From NCBI RefSeq assembly GCF_000940805.1, contig NZ_CP007142.1, positions 5,308,593-5,372,592 on the forward strand: 64,000 nucleotides of DNA, given 5' to 3'. Made by a program: the position numbers and the translations under genes. This DNA comes from Gynuella sunshinyii YC6258. GTDB lineage: Bacteria > Pseudomonadota > Gammaproteobacteria > Pseudomonadales > Natronospirillaceae. The notes under the pieces were generated by a model that worked only from the letters and a program-made list of their open reading frames with translations, was not told the origin of the DNA and ran no database searches. This document shows, one piece after another, positions 40,813 through 51,200 of the stretch. Positions within the stretch are counted from its first letter, which is position 1. Each line of letters opens with the position of its first letter.

Positions 40813-41124
40813 ATGCACCCGACCTTCAAAACCATGCCGGCCAGCGAACTGACCGACCACCTGACAGATCCAAACCTGCTGTTACTCGACTGCCGCAAAG
40901 CCAAAGATTACCAGGCCGGCCATATTGACGGCGCCATGAACTCCCATGACCGGCTGGTGGAATCATTGATTCGTAAAGGCGATAAATCCCGCAAGATCAT
41001 CATCTATTGTTATCACGGTCACAGCAGTGAGCACCTGGCAGAGTTATTCAGCGGCTTCGGTTTTAGCAACGTCTACAGCGTTGAGGGAGGCTATGAAGCG
41101 TGGAGTCGCTGCACAGCCGTTTGA
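40813..41124 (+). CDS. Rhodanese-family thiosulfate sulfurtransferase (GlpE-like)
   Basis: 103 aa from the ATG at 40813. One rhodanese domain: LLLLDCRKAKDYQAGHIDGA and the active-site loop YCYHGHSSEHLAEL with catalytic Cys in the CYHGxSS form typical of GlpE. It transfers sulfane sulfur to cyanide or thiols in the cytoplasm. The frame remains open 37 codons upstream to a TTG at 40702 with plausible residues (EHCKQPEWQHYCQLNGLY), so an N-terminal extension cannot be excluded. It is convergent with the GST gene, 5 bases apart. Confidence 0.85.
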   Translation: MHPTFKTMPASELTDHLTDPNLLLLDCRKAKDYQAGHIDGAMNSHDRLVESLIRKGDKSRKIIIYCYHGHSSEHLAELFSGFGFSNVYSVEGGYEAWSRCTAV

Positions 41125-41129
41125 ATGGA

Positions 41130-41765
41130 TCAGTCGGCCCGTAACCCGACAGCATTGATCGGCATGGCCACAAAACCGGGCAATTGCTCAACCCGTTGCA
41201 ACCACGCTCTGATCGCCTCGTAAGGCTCCAGCGAGATATTGCCTTCTGGCGCCTGAGCCACATAGGAATACATCGCCAGATCAGCGATATTGGCTGTCTC
41301 GCCGGTCAAAAAAGCCCGTGAATGCAACTCCGCTTCCATAAACGTCAGCAACCGTTCGGCTTCCATTTTTGCCGGAGTCAAGTCAACATCCTCGTTAAAC
41401 AACACCATCTTCCGGGCCATTGATGGGCCATAGGCCAGCGGACCAGCCGCCAGAGACAACCAGTGCTGCACTTGCGCGGCACCCTTTGGATCACGCGGTA
41501 ACCAGGTACCGTCATCATAACGACTGGCGAGGTATACCAGAATCGCATTGGAATCCACTTGTACGAACCCGGCATCATCGATCACCGGCACCTGCCCGTA
41601 AGGATTCAAGGCCAGAAATTCCGGCTGTTTGTGCTCACCTTTGGGCAGATTCACCAGAATCGGCTCATAAGGTAGATCCAGCATGGACAGCAACAACTCC
41701 ACCCGATGACAATGACCGGATATGGGATGCTGATAGAACTTGATCGGTTGTTCAGGCTTAACCAT
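41130..41765 (-). CDS. Glutathione S-transferase
   Basis: 211 aa from the ATG at 41765 with AAGGAG upstream. The N-terminal thioredoxin-like domain has IKFYQHPISGHCHRVELLLS and the cis-Pro/glutathione motif GQVPVIDD followed by VDSNAILVYLA. The C-terminal helical domain has the N-capping motif NIADLAMYSY. It conjugates glutathione to electrophiles or reduces peroxides in the cytoplasm; the specific class is not fixed by these motifs. Confidence 0.88.
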   Translation of the reverse strand: MVKPEQPIKFYQHPISGHCHRVELLLSMLDLPYEPILVNLPKGEHKQPEFLALNPYGQVPVIDDAGFVQVDSNAILVYLASRYDDGTWLPRDPKGAAQVQHWLSLAAGPLAYGPSMARKMVLFNEDVDLTPAKMEAERLLTFMEAELHSRAFLTGETANIADLAMYSYVAQAPEGNISLEPYEAIRAWLQRVEQLPGFVAMPINAVGLRAD

Positions 41766-41796
41766 AAAAACACTCCTTCGGTGACTCAATCAATTT

Positions 41797-41847
41797 ATTA
41801 ACCAGGCAATTAATTTGTCGGGTTAACGGAGATGCCGGAATGCATCA
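41797..41847 (+). repeat. Dispersed repeat, short copy F
   Basis: TTATTAACCAGGCAATTAAT followed by TTGTCGGGTTAACGGAGATGCCGGAATGC matches the palindromic head plus the start of the tail of the family, with drift. It lies in the 470-base gap before the duplicated low-complexity protein gene; the rest of that gap shows no gene. Confidence 0.5.
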
Positions 41848-42236
41848 GCATGAACCCAAGATGCATGCGAGCCCTTTTACATCCAGTGATCTCACAAATC
41901 CCACCAGAACGTCTGCCAAACAACAGCAGACAACCCTATGCCTTTAAGGGAAAAACAGCCATATCAAGAGATGTGCGCTCAAGCGTAGCCCTGCTAACAC
42001 TGTTTGAACAGTCCTGCTTACGGCGACCATGCTTAAATGACCACCATAACCAACAAGGTGGAGAGAACCAATCACTTTCCGTTACCACAGAGAAAAACGC
42101 ATTCCCGGTCAGAATGATAACCTCCTGACATTACAATTCTAAACCGTTAAGCCAAGGACACCCCCCTGCAATCAGAAAAAATATCCCCATATCATCAGCG
42201 TCATACCCCATCCAGGTAAGCGCAGGAGATTTCATC

Positions 42237-42833
42237 ATGAGCATTTCCCCCTCACAGGCTCCAGACTCCTCTCTCTCCTACTTGTTGCAACAACAGACTC
42301 AGCCAAAGAGCGATCAGAGCCTTGACAGCCAGTTACAAATACTGACCAAAGCCATCAATACCGGTGATCTCAACCGCGTTCAAAGCACCTACGAAAATCT
42401 CAAAACATCTCTCCCGGACAACGCCAGCAATGGTGATGATCCTGTCGGTCAGTTTCTTGCCGCAGTTGCAAACGGCCTGGAAAGCAGCGACCTCAGCAGC
42501 CTGCAAAATGCAGCAGACGCGTTTACCGTGACGCCACCAACGACATCCAGTAAACCTTCTGCATCGCCACTGCTGAGCGAAGATTCCGGTAGCGAACTCA
42601 CCAATCTGCTGAAAGCACTGGAATCCAACAACACCGGGGACGCCCAGTCATCCTACGATTCTCTGGTGAACACACTTAATGAAAATGGAAGTAGTGAGAG
42701 CACGTCCCTGGCGGATGCACTGAGCCAGGTCGGTGACGCGCTCCAGAATGGCGATACCGCACTGGCCAGCTCGCGCCTGCAACAGACACTGCAGGATCTT
42801 TCGCCAGGCAGCCTGATCGTCGCCGAGGCATGA
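42237..42833 (+). CDS. Hypothetical Ser/Gln/Asp-rich protein with an internal duplication
   Basis: 198 aa with AGGAG nine bases before the ATG. Two similar halves are visible: LTKAINTGDLNRVQSTYENL...QFLAAVANGLESSDLSSLQNA and LLKALESNNTGDAQSSYDSL...DALSQVGDALQNGDTALASS. They are separated by a Ser/Thr/Pro linker. Each half is predicted helical, acidic and Cys-free. No signal peptide or membrane segment. No family recognised. It is monocistronic. Confidence 0.65.
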   Translation: MSISPSQAPDSSLSYLLQQQTQPKSDQSLDSQLQILTKAINTGDLNRVQSTYENLKTSLPDNASNGDDPVGQFLAAVANGLESSDLSSLQNAADAFTVTPPTTSSKPSASPLLSEDSGSELTNLLKALESNNTGDAQSSYDSLVNTLNENGSSESTSLADALSQVGDALQNGDTALASSRLQQTLQDLSPGSLIVAEA

Positions 42834-42914
42834 TCAGAACGATCTCCCGTCAGCGCATCAATCAACGATGCGCTCTTGTCCGAAACAGCCAAACTATTAA
42901 CCTGGGCAAAGGCC

Positions 42915-42962
42915 TCCCTGCATCACACGATTGACCCAACATAAATACTTACCAGGTTAATA
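42915..42962 (-). repeat. Dispersed repeat, minus-strand copy G overlapping the GH18 stop codon
   Basis: On the minus strand: ATTAACCTGGTAAGTATTTA, then TGTTGGGTCAATCGTGTGATGCAGGGA. It matches the head and tail start of the family. The TAA in its first bases is the stop codon of the GH18 gene ending at 42957. Confidence 0.65.
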
Positions 42963-45167
42963 CTTCCACCAGGGAATATGACACCAGCGATTTGCCGCAG
43001 AACACAAATCAAAATAATCCAGCACCGCAGTCATCAATGCCTCGCGGGAATCACGCGAATAAACAGTCTCAAAGGGTACCGTCAGATACACCAGTCGACC
43101 TTCCCGACTGCCGTCTCCAAATATCCCCTGATACTGAACACAAACACCCTCTGCCACATCAGCATCGGCCGCCTCATCGCGCAGACACAAACTTGCACCG
43201 TCAACAGGACTGATCACATCAGCGGAATTCACATCATAGGTACCCTGCGAACCATCATCAAACGTCACACGATCATGCTGCTCAAACACACTGCCGGGAA
43301 CCCCGGCAACGGCATACGAAGAAATACTGTCACGAACATACCCGGCTTTCAGAAAATCGTGATAAAAAGCCTGATCAGCCACACTCCCCTTGGCCTGTAA
43401 ATCGAAACCGATATCAGAACCGGACACAAACAAATTACCGCCCATCTGCAGATAGTCCTTCACTGCACGCTGCTCCACGGCATTAAAACTATCGGTGCCG
43501 GTACTTTCGTTGGCGTTTATCCAGATAACGGCCTGGTAATCCTGCAAACTGATCCGCCCGCGTTCGACCGCATCATTCGTCGCCATATCAAAAGAAACAT
43601 TACTCAGTTCAAGCGCATTGGCAAAATGACGCACAATCTTATCGGCAAAATCGTAACCCTTCACACGCTCCGCCCCATAAACCACCAACACTGGCGCACT
43701 GGCCAGGGAAGGGTTGGCTGCCAGAATCTCCGTTGGCTGACTTTCTCCATAACCATTCACCGCCGTTACTTTAAAGTAACCCACTTGATCCGGAACCACC
43801 CAGTGATAGCGATTTGAAGCTTGAGTAAAATAACTGCCTTCATCGAAATGCACGCCATCCAGACTGAAATACACCTTATATCCTTCTGCATCGTCATTCG
43901 CATCAACCATTATCTCCACCCCGGAATAAATGCTCCGCAAATAAAAATCAGCTGGAGACAAAGGCGGTAGTGACGTTCCAAACGCATCCTTCAAAGCCTG
44001 CTGCAGCTCTGGTCGCTGACCATCATAAGTCAATGCCCATACCGCGGTCCCCCGCAACCCCAGATTATTAATCAGGTCATATTTGAGTCCCAGACTCTGC
44101 TGATCATCAAACCATCCCTGATACCACTGTTGATCCAAATACTTATACCAGGGCGTCTGGGATTCACTGTCCCAAAGCCGGCCATACACCTCACTATTGG
44201 GGCGTGCAACATGGTACGGAATCGACGTTCCCGCAGCCTGTGTGGGTGACTCCAACTGATCATCCTCGGTGTTCCATTCATAACCAAAGAACGGCACACT
44301 TAAAATAAGTTTTTCCGTATTCGAAGAAGTCTTATTGAGATAATCCTCCACCGTTTTGGTCACATTGAGCGAACCCCAACGATCTCCTATTAACGGTGCC
44401 GATGGCCCGGCAGTTTTAGAGGTTCGCCAGTGAAAATCATATCCCTGCATAATCAACCCATCGGTCACCTGAGCCAGCGCCTCATAATCAAATATATGCC
44501 GCCAATCGACCGCAGGCGTAAACATCGTCACCGAAGAATCTTTGATCTGTTCATGAAACGCCTCACTCAGATCAGTCATAAACGACACCAGGTTCTCCTT
44601 CTGAAGATCAGCCGAAGGAATACCCTCAAAATCAATGCTGACCCCATCAGCATTGGCATCCTTCACGGCCGTCAGCAGATTATCGATCAACGTTTGACGA
44701 TTTTCCGGCGACGCCAACAGACGGGTGATCTCATCACCATTGAACAGAATCACCGTCAACACCACCCTGACACCTTCACGATGCGCGCGATCAATCAACT
44801 CAAAAGCCGGCCAGTTACGAAGATCCACCAACGCACCACTGCCATCAATCTCTACCCCAAAGTACGCGATGGTTGTCAACAGGTCATAATTCAATCCTGC
44901 ATAACTGTCATAAGCCCAATACGGCAAATAGCCGAATATTTCTTTATCACTGGTTCTGATTTTTGGAATCAGATCAACCGGCTTTTCTGTTTTTGTCTGA
45001 ACCAATGATTCTGGTAAGAACTGCCGGGAGGATCCATCATCCCGATGAGCATCCCACTCCTGTTGATGAATACTCGGCGGTATTGCAACGACCTCGCCAC
45101 TGGACTGTGCCATCAAAAAAGACGACAGCAATATCGTGATGCCCAAGAGCATATATTTGTGGTTCAT
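42957..45167 (-). CDS. Secreted GH18-family glycoside hydrolase (chitinase-like) with a C-terminal Ig/FnIII and amidotransferase-like module
   Basis: 736 aa with GCGAGG before the ATG. A signal peptide (residues 1-20, LLGITILLSSFLMAQS) precedes a GH18 TIM barrel: FGYLPYW start, then DGVSIDFEGI with the catalytic Glu at residue 181 (DxxDxDxE), and a barrel end LRGTAVWALTYDG. A FnIII-like module follows (residues about 395-480; YLRSIYSGVEIMVDANDDAEG). The last 240 residues (VLVVYGAERVKGYDFADKIV, then YLQMGGNLFVSGSDIGFDL) resemble a class I amidotransferase-like fold without evident catalytic Cys. It could hydrolyse chitin or peptidoglycan-like chains outside the cell. Confidence 0.83.
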   Translation of the reverse strand: MNHKYMLLGITILLSSFLMAQSSGEVVAIPPSIHQQEWDAHRDDGSSRQFLPESLVQTKTEKPVDLIPKIRTSDKEIFGYLPYWAYDSYAGLNYDLLTTIAYFGVEIDGSGALVDLRNWPAFELIDRAHREGVRVVLTVILFNGDEITRLLASPENRQTLIDNLLTAVKDANADGVSIDFEGIPSADLQKENLVSFMTDLSEAFHEQIKDSSVTMFTPAVDWRHIFDYEALAQVTDGLIMQGYDFHWRTSKTAGPSAPLIGDRWGSLNVTKTVEDYLNKTSSNTEKLILSVPFFGYEWNTEDDQLESPTQAAGTSIPYHVARPNSEVYGRLWDSESQTPWYKYLDQQWYQGWFDDQQSLGLKYDLINNLGLRGTAVWALTYDGQRPELQQALKDAFGTSLPPLSPADFYLRSIYSGVEIMVDANDDAEGYKVYFSLDGVHFDEGSYFTQASNRYHWVVPDQVGYFKVTAVNGYGESQPTEILAANPSLASAPVLVVYGAERVKGYDFADKIVRHFANALELSNVSFDMATNDAVERGRISLQDYQAVIWINANESTGTDSFNAVEQRAVKDYLQMGGNLFVSGSDIGFDLQAKGSVADQAFYHDFLKAGYVRDSISSYAVAGVPGSVFEQHDRVTFDDGSQGTYDVNSADVISPVDGASLCLRDEAADADVAEGVCVQYQGIFGDGSREGRLVYLTVPFETVYSRDSREALMTAVLDYFDLCSAANRWCHIPWWKY

Positions 45168-45885
45168 AAAACCTCGCTTGTGATTGTAGTCATTGTTGTT
45201 TTTATAACTGACCGTAACGACTTAAGAGTTTTGGCAACACAACATTCTGCTCTCTTAGACCGTCGATTGACCTCAGCAAACACCGTAAAACATTTATACA
45301 AATGCTATACAACTCATGAATGTTCAACTGCGTCGACAACATCAGAAACGTCCTGAATAGACGGAAATTTATCGCTTATTCTGGAAAACAGAATATGACG
45401 CACAATATGGTGGGTATCACAAGAGGAGTCATCATACTTTAGTCACAGGAAAATCGGCATAAGTGTGATGTAAGGCTTAAAACATGAAAATACCGAAACC
45501 ATGACATAAAAACGCTAAGCTAAGGGGCCTCAAAAAAATAGGAATAGTTTTGATGCAGGCGAAGAGGCACCGCTCGTAACACCGCAGTTTACTGGAATAA
45601 ATGAGGATGTGAGAGGGTGCCGCCTTCGAACGGAGCTGACAACACCTAGCGCAAACAGACCATTTTTCAGGTTCTCTAAAAAAATTGTGGAAACGGACAT
45701 GCTGATCACAGTCAGCATGAATCAATAAATCAGCTCACCAAATCGCCAGTATCTCAAACTGATATTTCAACCCAATCTTTGGCTTAATCAGCAAAAATGA
45801 AACTACTAACCCGGCAAGTATTGACTGGTTAATGGAGTGATGCAGGGATATACCGAAGTGTCGGGCCAGACCAATCTCGCCGGCC
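45168..45885. other. Intergenic region with repeat copy C
   Basis: 718 bp between pbpC and the GH18 gene, both on the minus strand. It holds repeat copy C at its right edge and a hairpin CATGCTGA...TCAGCATG at 45698-45719, a candidate terminator for the pbpC operon. Small frames here are not supported. Confidence 0.5.
45804..45885 (+). repeat. Dispersed repeat, truncated copy C adjoining the pbpC stop
   Basis: ACTAACCCGGCAAGTATTGA followed by CTGGTTAATGGAGTGATGCAGGGATATACCGAAGTGTCGG matches copies A and B for about 80 bases. It ends directly at the pbpC stop codon (45886-45888). Confidence 0.7.
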
Positions 45886-48210
45886 CTATTGCACTCCGAC
45901 CAGTTGACGATAATCTCTGACCTCCAACGATACACTGTCTCGACCACCGATATCATCAACCACAGTTACAACATAGCCACCCGCTGCCAAACTGATGAAC
46001 AAGGGTTCATAGGGCTGGTCCGAATCGGCAATCATTTTATCATTGAGATACCACTGAACCCGCTTGACCCGATTGGTGGTGGCAACCTGCAATTTGATCC
46101 TTTGGTCCTCATCATTCAATAAATCTGGCCGGCGAACATAAATTGCACCGGCAACAGGCGACTGGATGACTGGTGGAAAGTAGCGCTCCCCGGCCATATG
46201 TTGTACGTCATAACCCGGCACCTGGGTAACCGGTACACCATGATGATGGAAAAACGCCGCCAGCTCGGAAGGCCAGACATCTACAATCTGCTCACGCCCT
46301 TCCACAAATACTTTTTGCCGTACCTGACAAGTCGCCAGTGTGGCTGGTCCCTTTGCTGCCGGAATATATTGCTCATGAGTCTGATTTGGGCAGTACACGT
46401 TGCCGGGCAACCCACACAGATCACACACTTGACGTTCACCAATCCCTGAAGGCTTGGCAAACCAACGTGTAGGCTCATGGATCAGTGCCTGCATTAAATC
46501 AAAAAACAAAGGCGCAGCCGTAGTACTGCCAGAAAGTTGGGATGCCGATGAACCATCAAAATTGCCGACCCAGACACCGATGGTCAACTCCGGATGAAAC
46601 CCCACACTCCAGGCATCCTGATTACCGTATGAGGTGCCGGTTTTCCAGGCCACGGTAGGCCTCGACGACGAATATTGCCAGGTCGATGGAAAGTCCGGTC
46701 GTTCTACATCAGTCAGAATATCGCTCACCAGCCAACTGGCTTCCGGGCTTAGCAATCGCACCGGAATATCCGCATCCCACGGTTGATCTGTTTCCAGACG
46801 GTAACGACGATATTCGCCATAGTTGGCCATTGATGCATAGAGATTGGTTAGTTCCAGCAGACTGACTTCAACGCCACCAAGCACCAACGGCAAACCATAA
46901 TAGTCCGCCGGCTGATCCAGTGAGGAGATACCGCCCTGGCGTAACAGACCATGCAACTTATCGATACCCAACTGCTGACTTAAACGCACCGCCACCACGT
47001 TTAATGAGTCAATCAGCGCATCACGCACCGTCACCTGACCGCGAAAAATCTTGTCGTAATTACGTGGACTGTAACCGGCCACACTCAAAGGAATATCCTC
47101 AAGCATGGTTTTCTCAGCAATCAGGCCGGCATCCATAGCCAGTCCGTACAAAAAAGGTTTTAAGGTACTGCCCGGCGAACGCAAAGCGACCGCACCGTTA
47201 TTGGCACCTTGATTGGCAATATCGAAATAATCAGCTGAGCCAACCATGGCTCGCACTTCATGGCTTGCCGTGTCCAGCACTACCACTGCAGCATTATGGA
47301 TACCTTGATCATGCAGGCTGCCAACATATTGCTGAACGATATGCTCAGCGCGCAACTGCATGTTCAGATCAATGCTGGTGTGAAAATCCGTTGTCTGTGG
47401 ATGTTGGCTTTTCAGATACCAGGCCAGATGGGGGATACGCGCAGGAAACACCAGTCGCTGTTTCGGCACCGGTTCAGCAATTGAGCGCTGATAGACAGCC
47501 TCATCAATCAATCCGGCAGTCAGCATTCTGGCCAGCAGTTCATCGCGCCGTTCTATGGCACGCAGCGGGTGACGATCCGGCCGATATTGATTCGGTGATT
47601 TCGGCAACGCCACCAACAAAGCAATCTGAGCCGCGCTGAGCTGCCGAGCCGGTTTGCCAAAATAACCGTAAGTAGCGGCATTCACGCCTTCGAGATTACC
47701 GCCATAAGGCGCAATGGACAGATAACTCTGAAGAATTTCGCGTTTGCTGTAACGCATTTCCAACTGAATGGCCCGGAACATTTCGATCAGTTTGGCTGAT
47801 ATGGTTCTTGGCCGTCGCTCCAGCATTCGCGCCAACTGCATGGTAATGGTACTGGCCCCTGATACCACCTGACCGGAAGTCACATTGGCCAGCATCGCCC
47901 GTGCAACAGCCAGTGGATTCACCCCCGGATGCCGGTAAAAGTACTGATCTTCCTGTAGCAGCAGAGTATCGATAAACAGTTGCGGTAATTCATCAACCTC
48001 CACCGACAACCGAAAATAATCGTCATCCGCAATGATCACCTGCAACAGCTCACCATGCCGGTCATAAAACCGATAGGCTTGTGGCGCGTGCAGTTTTGCC
48101 AGAGGTAGTGGCACCGTTACGAGCGCCACTGCCAACAGGGATGAACAGACGACCACAGCCAACACAAGGCCCAGCAATACTTTTCGATTCGGATAAAACC
48201 GCATCATCAA
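45886..48210 (-). CDS. pbpC: Penicillin-binding protein 1C
   Basis: 774 aa. N-terminal membrane anchor (LLGLVLAVVVCSSLLAVAL). GT51 glycosyltransferase domain: EDQYFYRHPGVNPLAVARAM and GASTITMQLARM. Transpeptidase domain: SPGSTLKPFLYG (SxxK) and WKTGTSYGNQDAW (KTGT). The C-terminal BiPBP_C module (residues about 680-774) is typical of PBP1C. It builds peptidoglycan in the periplasm. It overlaps the upstream alpha-2-macroglobulin gene by 4 bases and is thus co-translated, as in E. coli, where bMG and PBP1C are thought to cooperate in wall repair and defence. Confidence 0.93.
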   Translation of the reverse strand: MMMRFYPNRKVLLGLVLAVVVCSSLLAVALVTVPLPLAKLHAPQAYRFYDRHGELLQVIIADDDYFRLSVEVDELPQLFIDTLLLQEDQYFYRHPGVNPLAVARAMLANVTSGQVVSGASTITMQLARMLERRPRTISAKLIEMFRAIQLEMRYSKREILQSYLSIAPYGGNLEGVNAATYGYFGKPARQLSAAQIALLVALPKSPNQYRPDRHPLRAIERRDELLARMLTAGLIDEAVYQRSIAEPVPKQRLVFPARIPHLAWYLKSQHPQTTDFHTSIDLNMQLRAEHIVQQYVGSLHDQGIHNAAVVVLDTASHEVRAMVGSADYFDIANQGANNGAVALRSPGSTLKPFLYGLAMDAGLIAEKTMLEDIPLSVAGYSPRNYDKIFRGQVTVRDALIDSLNVVAVRLSQQLGIDKLHGLLRQGGISSLDQPADYYGLPLVLGGVEVSLLELTNLYASMANYGEYRRYRLETDQPWDADIPVRLLSPEASWLVSDILTDVERPDFPSTWQYSSSRPTVAWKTGTSYGNQDAWSVGFHPELTIGVWVGNFDGSSASQLSGSTTAAPLFFDLMQALIHEPTRWFAKPSGIGERQVCDLCGLPGNVYCPNQTHEQYIPAAKGPATLATCQVRQKVFVEGREQIVDVWPSELAAFFHHHGVPVTQVPGYDVQHMAGERYFPPVIQSPVAGAIYVRRPDLLNDEDQRIKLQVATTNRVKRVQWYLNDKMIADSDQPYEPLFISLAAGGYVVTVVDDIGGRDSVSLEVRDYRQLVGVQ

Positions 48211-51200
48211 CGCATCGGCAATATTTTCATGGTACCCGCACCAGACAACGAGTACTTACTTTCATCATACATGGCTTCAGCCCTGACCGAAGGCACAGCA
48301 AAGGCTCCCAAGGTCACCGCCCGGGTGGTGTAATAGTAGACGACTTCCTGATCGTTCAACGTCAGATAGAGATTCATACGATCATCACGAATATCGCTAT
48401 AGTCAGGCCGTGCAGTGGATTTCAGCCAAGGAATATCGGCCGACGTACTGAGTCGGGCATTTTCGATCTCAAGTCCCATGGGCAGCAGATCCGTCACCGC
48501 CACATTACTGACCGGTCCACCCTTGGCTGACATGGTTAACTGGACAATGACCAGATCACCCTGACGCACCTGAGTTAAATCCACCCGTTCTTTTTTGGTG
48601 TTGAGATACTGCCGACGCACCTTCAGGCCGTGATCTTCATCACTCACAGCTTCGGCATTGGAAACGCCATCGGCCTGCCAAAAGTAGTTGGCTTCGGCAT
48701 CACCAGTGGTATGAATACTCACGTCACCAGATAAAAGGTCAATGGTGGACAAATCAACACTGTGATTCTTCACCTGCTCCCCATTCGGCAAAGTGATAAT
48801 CACATCACCACTTTGAGTTCTAACACTCCTGGTCACACTTTTGCCCAGTGCCATCAACGCCATGGCATTGTCCTGAGTGGAACCCCAGCGACCATGACGA
48901 CGCAAAGACGAGAGCTTATCGATAATCAGAGGTATCACTTCTGCTTGCGGATCGACTTCTATCAGAGCGTCCAGCAATATCGCCAAATCGCGAGTACTGG
49001 ATGCAAACGTGCCGGAGGTTTCACGATAGGGGTCATCGTACTCATGAATGCTGGTGATGTTCTCCAGCAACGACTGCGCCTGCTGGTCCCGGCCGGCCAG
49101 TTTGAATGCAGCAGCCAGTCGGGCACGGTCATGAAGTTTCAATTGTCGCTGCTGGTATTGCAGCAAGGCATTCATTTCCGCCACCATCGGCTGGTCGGAA
49201 AGCGCCATGACATATAACGCATATACCTGATGGCTCAGATTGTAGTCACCCTGATAACCGGCATTACCGTTAAAGCGATTCAATACATCTTCACGCAACC
49301 GGTATTGCAGGTTGGACCACACAGTTTCATTAATATCCATCCCTTTATGACGAGCCTCTGCCAGGAAGTGAGCGGCATAAAGGAAGGCATAATTATTGAC
49401 CTCATCAGAACCTCCCCAATAAGAGAAATAGCCGTTATCCAACTGCATACGCTCAATGGACGTTATACCCTGGCGCAGATAATAACGTGGCGTCGAAGTG
49501 CGGAAATCGTAGAAATCGGCACTCTTGGCAAATTCCTCAAAATACAGCAGCGGAAATAACTTCGAGGTGGTCTGTTCCAGACAACCATGGGGGTAGTTCA
49601 ACAGATATTTCAAACTGCCAGCAAACTCCAGCAGCCCCGCAGGTGCGACCCGTAACGCCTGGACTTCGGTGCCGGGCTTAAATACTTTGGGGATTTGAAT
49701 GGTCTTCGGTGTTGCCGCATCGACTATGCCAGCATCACTGAGACTGACATAATTACCGGACGAACGCACCGGCACATCAATGCGTTTGATGGTTTGCTCA
49801 TTCAACCCCTGGGCAGTCAGCGTAAAATGGGCAATGCCGAGCCGGTCTTTGACATTGAAGGAAAAACTGCCCCGACTTTCACCACCAGCAGCCAGAGTCA
49901 TGTTCTGGCGTTCATTACCCAGCAACTCAACATGATCACTGGCCTGTACAGAAACAGTCACCTCACCTGCTTGAGCGGTACTGTTAAACACCGTAAATGG
50001 CAGCTCAAAGTGATCACCATTGGCCATAAACCTTGGCAGCGAAGGTTTAAGTACCAGATCATCACGGACAGTAACCGTCGTCTCCGCAGAGTTGAAACGC
50101 TGGTCACCAAAACTCACCAACATCAGCCGCAAGCTGCCATCGAACTCCGGCACATCAAACGTGACCGAAGCTTTACCATCTTCACCAAATTTCTGTAAGC
50201 CAGACCATAGTGCCACGCTTTTCACCCGCGCAGCAGCATCGGGGTTTTCGCGTTTTTTCTTGATCAGTGCCCGTGCTGGCGCACTGCCAGAAGGAGAGAT
50301 GGTCACTAAAGTGTCCGGATTGTAGGGCATCAACCATGGATAGACACTGAAATGCGCAACATCCAATCGCTGCTTACGATTAAACGCCGATTTCATGTTC
50401 GGCGTCTTGAATTGGGTCAGATCGAGGATGCCTTCGTCCACGGCTGCCAGAGTGAAATACATATCACCGCGATCCAACCGGTCAACCGAAACCTGTACCG
50501 TCAGCTTACCATTGGGCGCAACTTTGGCCGGTGCCGTTATCTGCACTGACGGCGTCTGGCCCGGATCACGGACATTGACATTTATAATTCCGGTGGCATA
50601 CACCGGCAGTTCCCGACTACCGTTGGACGCCGGCTGTACCACAATAGCACTGAGATAGAAGTTCGGAGTCTGCGCAGCACTGATTGGCAGACTGACAGTC
50701 GTGGTATTACTGTCCATGGCAATGGCCTGACTCCAGATCACATCATCACGCTCAGCAATCAACAACAGCTGACCGGCAAACGGAGCCTGCACATCCACCA
50801 TCAGGTTTTCACCCACTATGGCGGTGTCCTGTCGCGCTTTCATCAGTACGGCTTCAGGTGCTTCCACAATGCTGACCCGATCTCGCGGACCCACCACATT
50901 AAAATAGAAACGAGTCACCTGCCCGCCATTCAAATCAGTCACCTGCAGGTAGTGCTCACCGGAATACTCCGTCAGATAATCAAAACGGTTGTCGCGGGTA
51001 TTATGACTGAGCAACGGTACATCCACTTTTTCCGTCACATAGCGATAATAGCCTCGCTCGTTTTTGCGGAAGTGAGTGATCTTCCGTTTACGGAACACCT
51101 CATACTTGAACGACTGCCGGGATGGATCGATCCGGGTGCCATCTACGGTTACATTGACAGCCTCGAACTTGACGGTATCACCCAGCTCGATGGTGTTATT

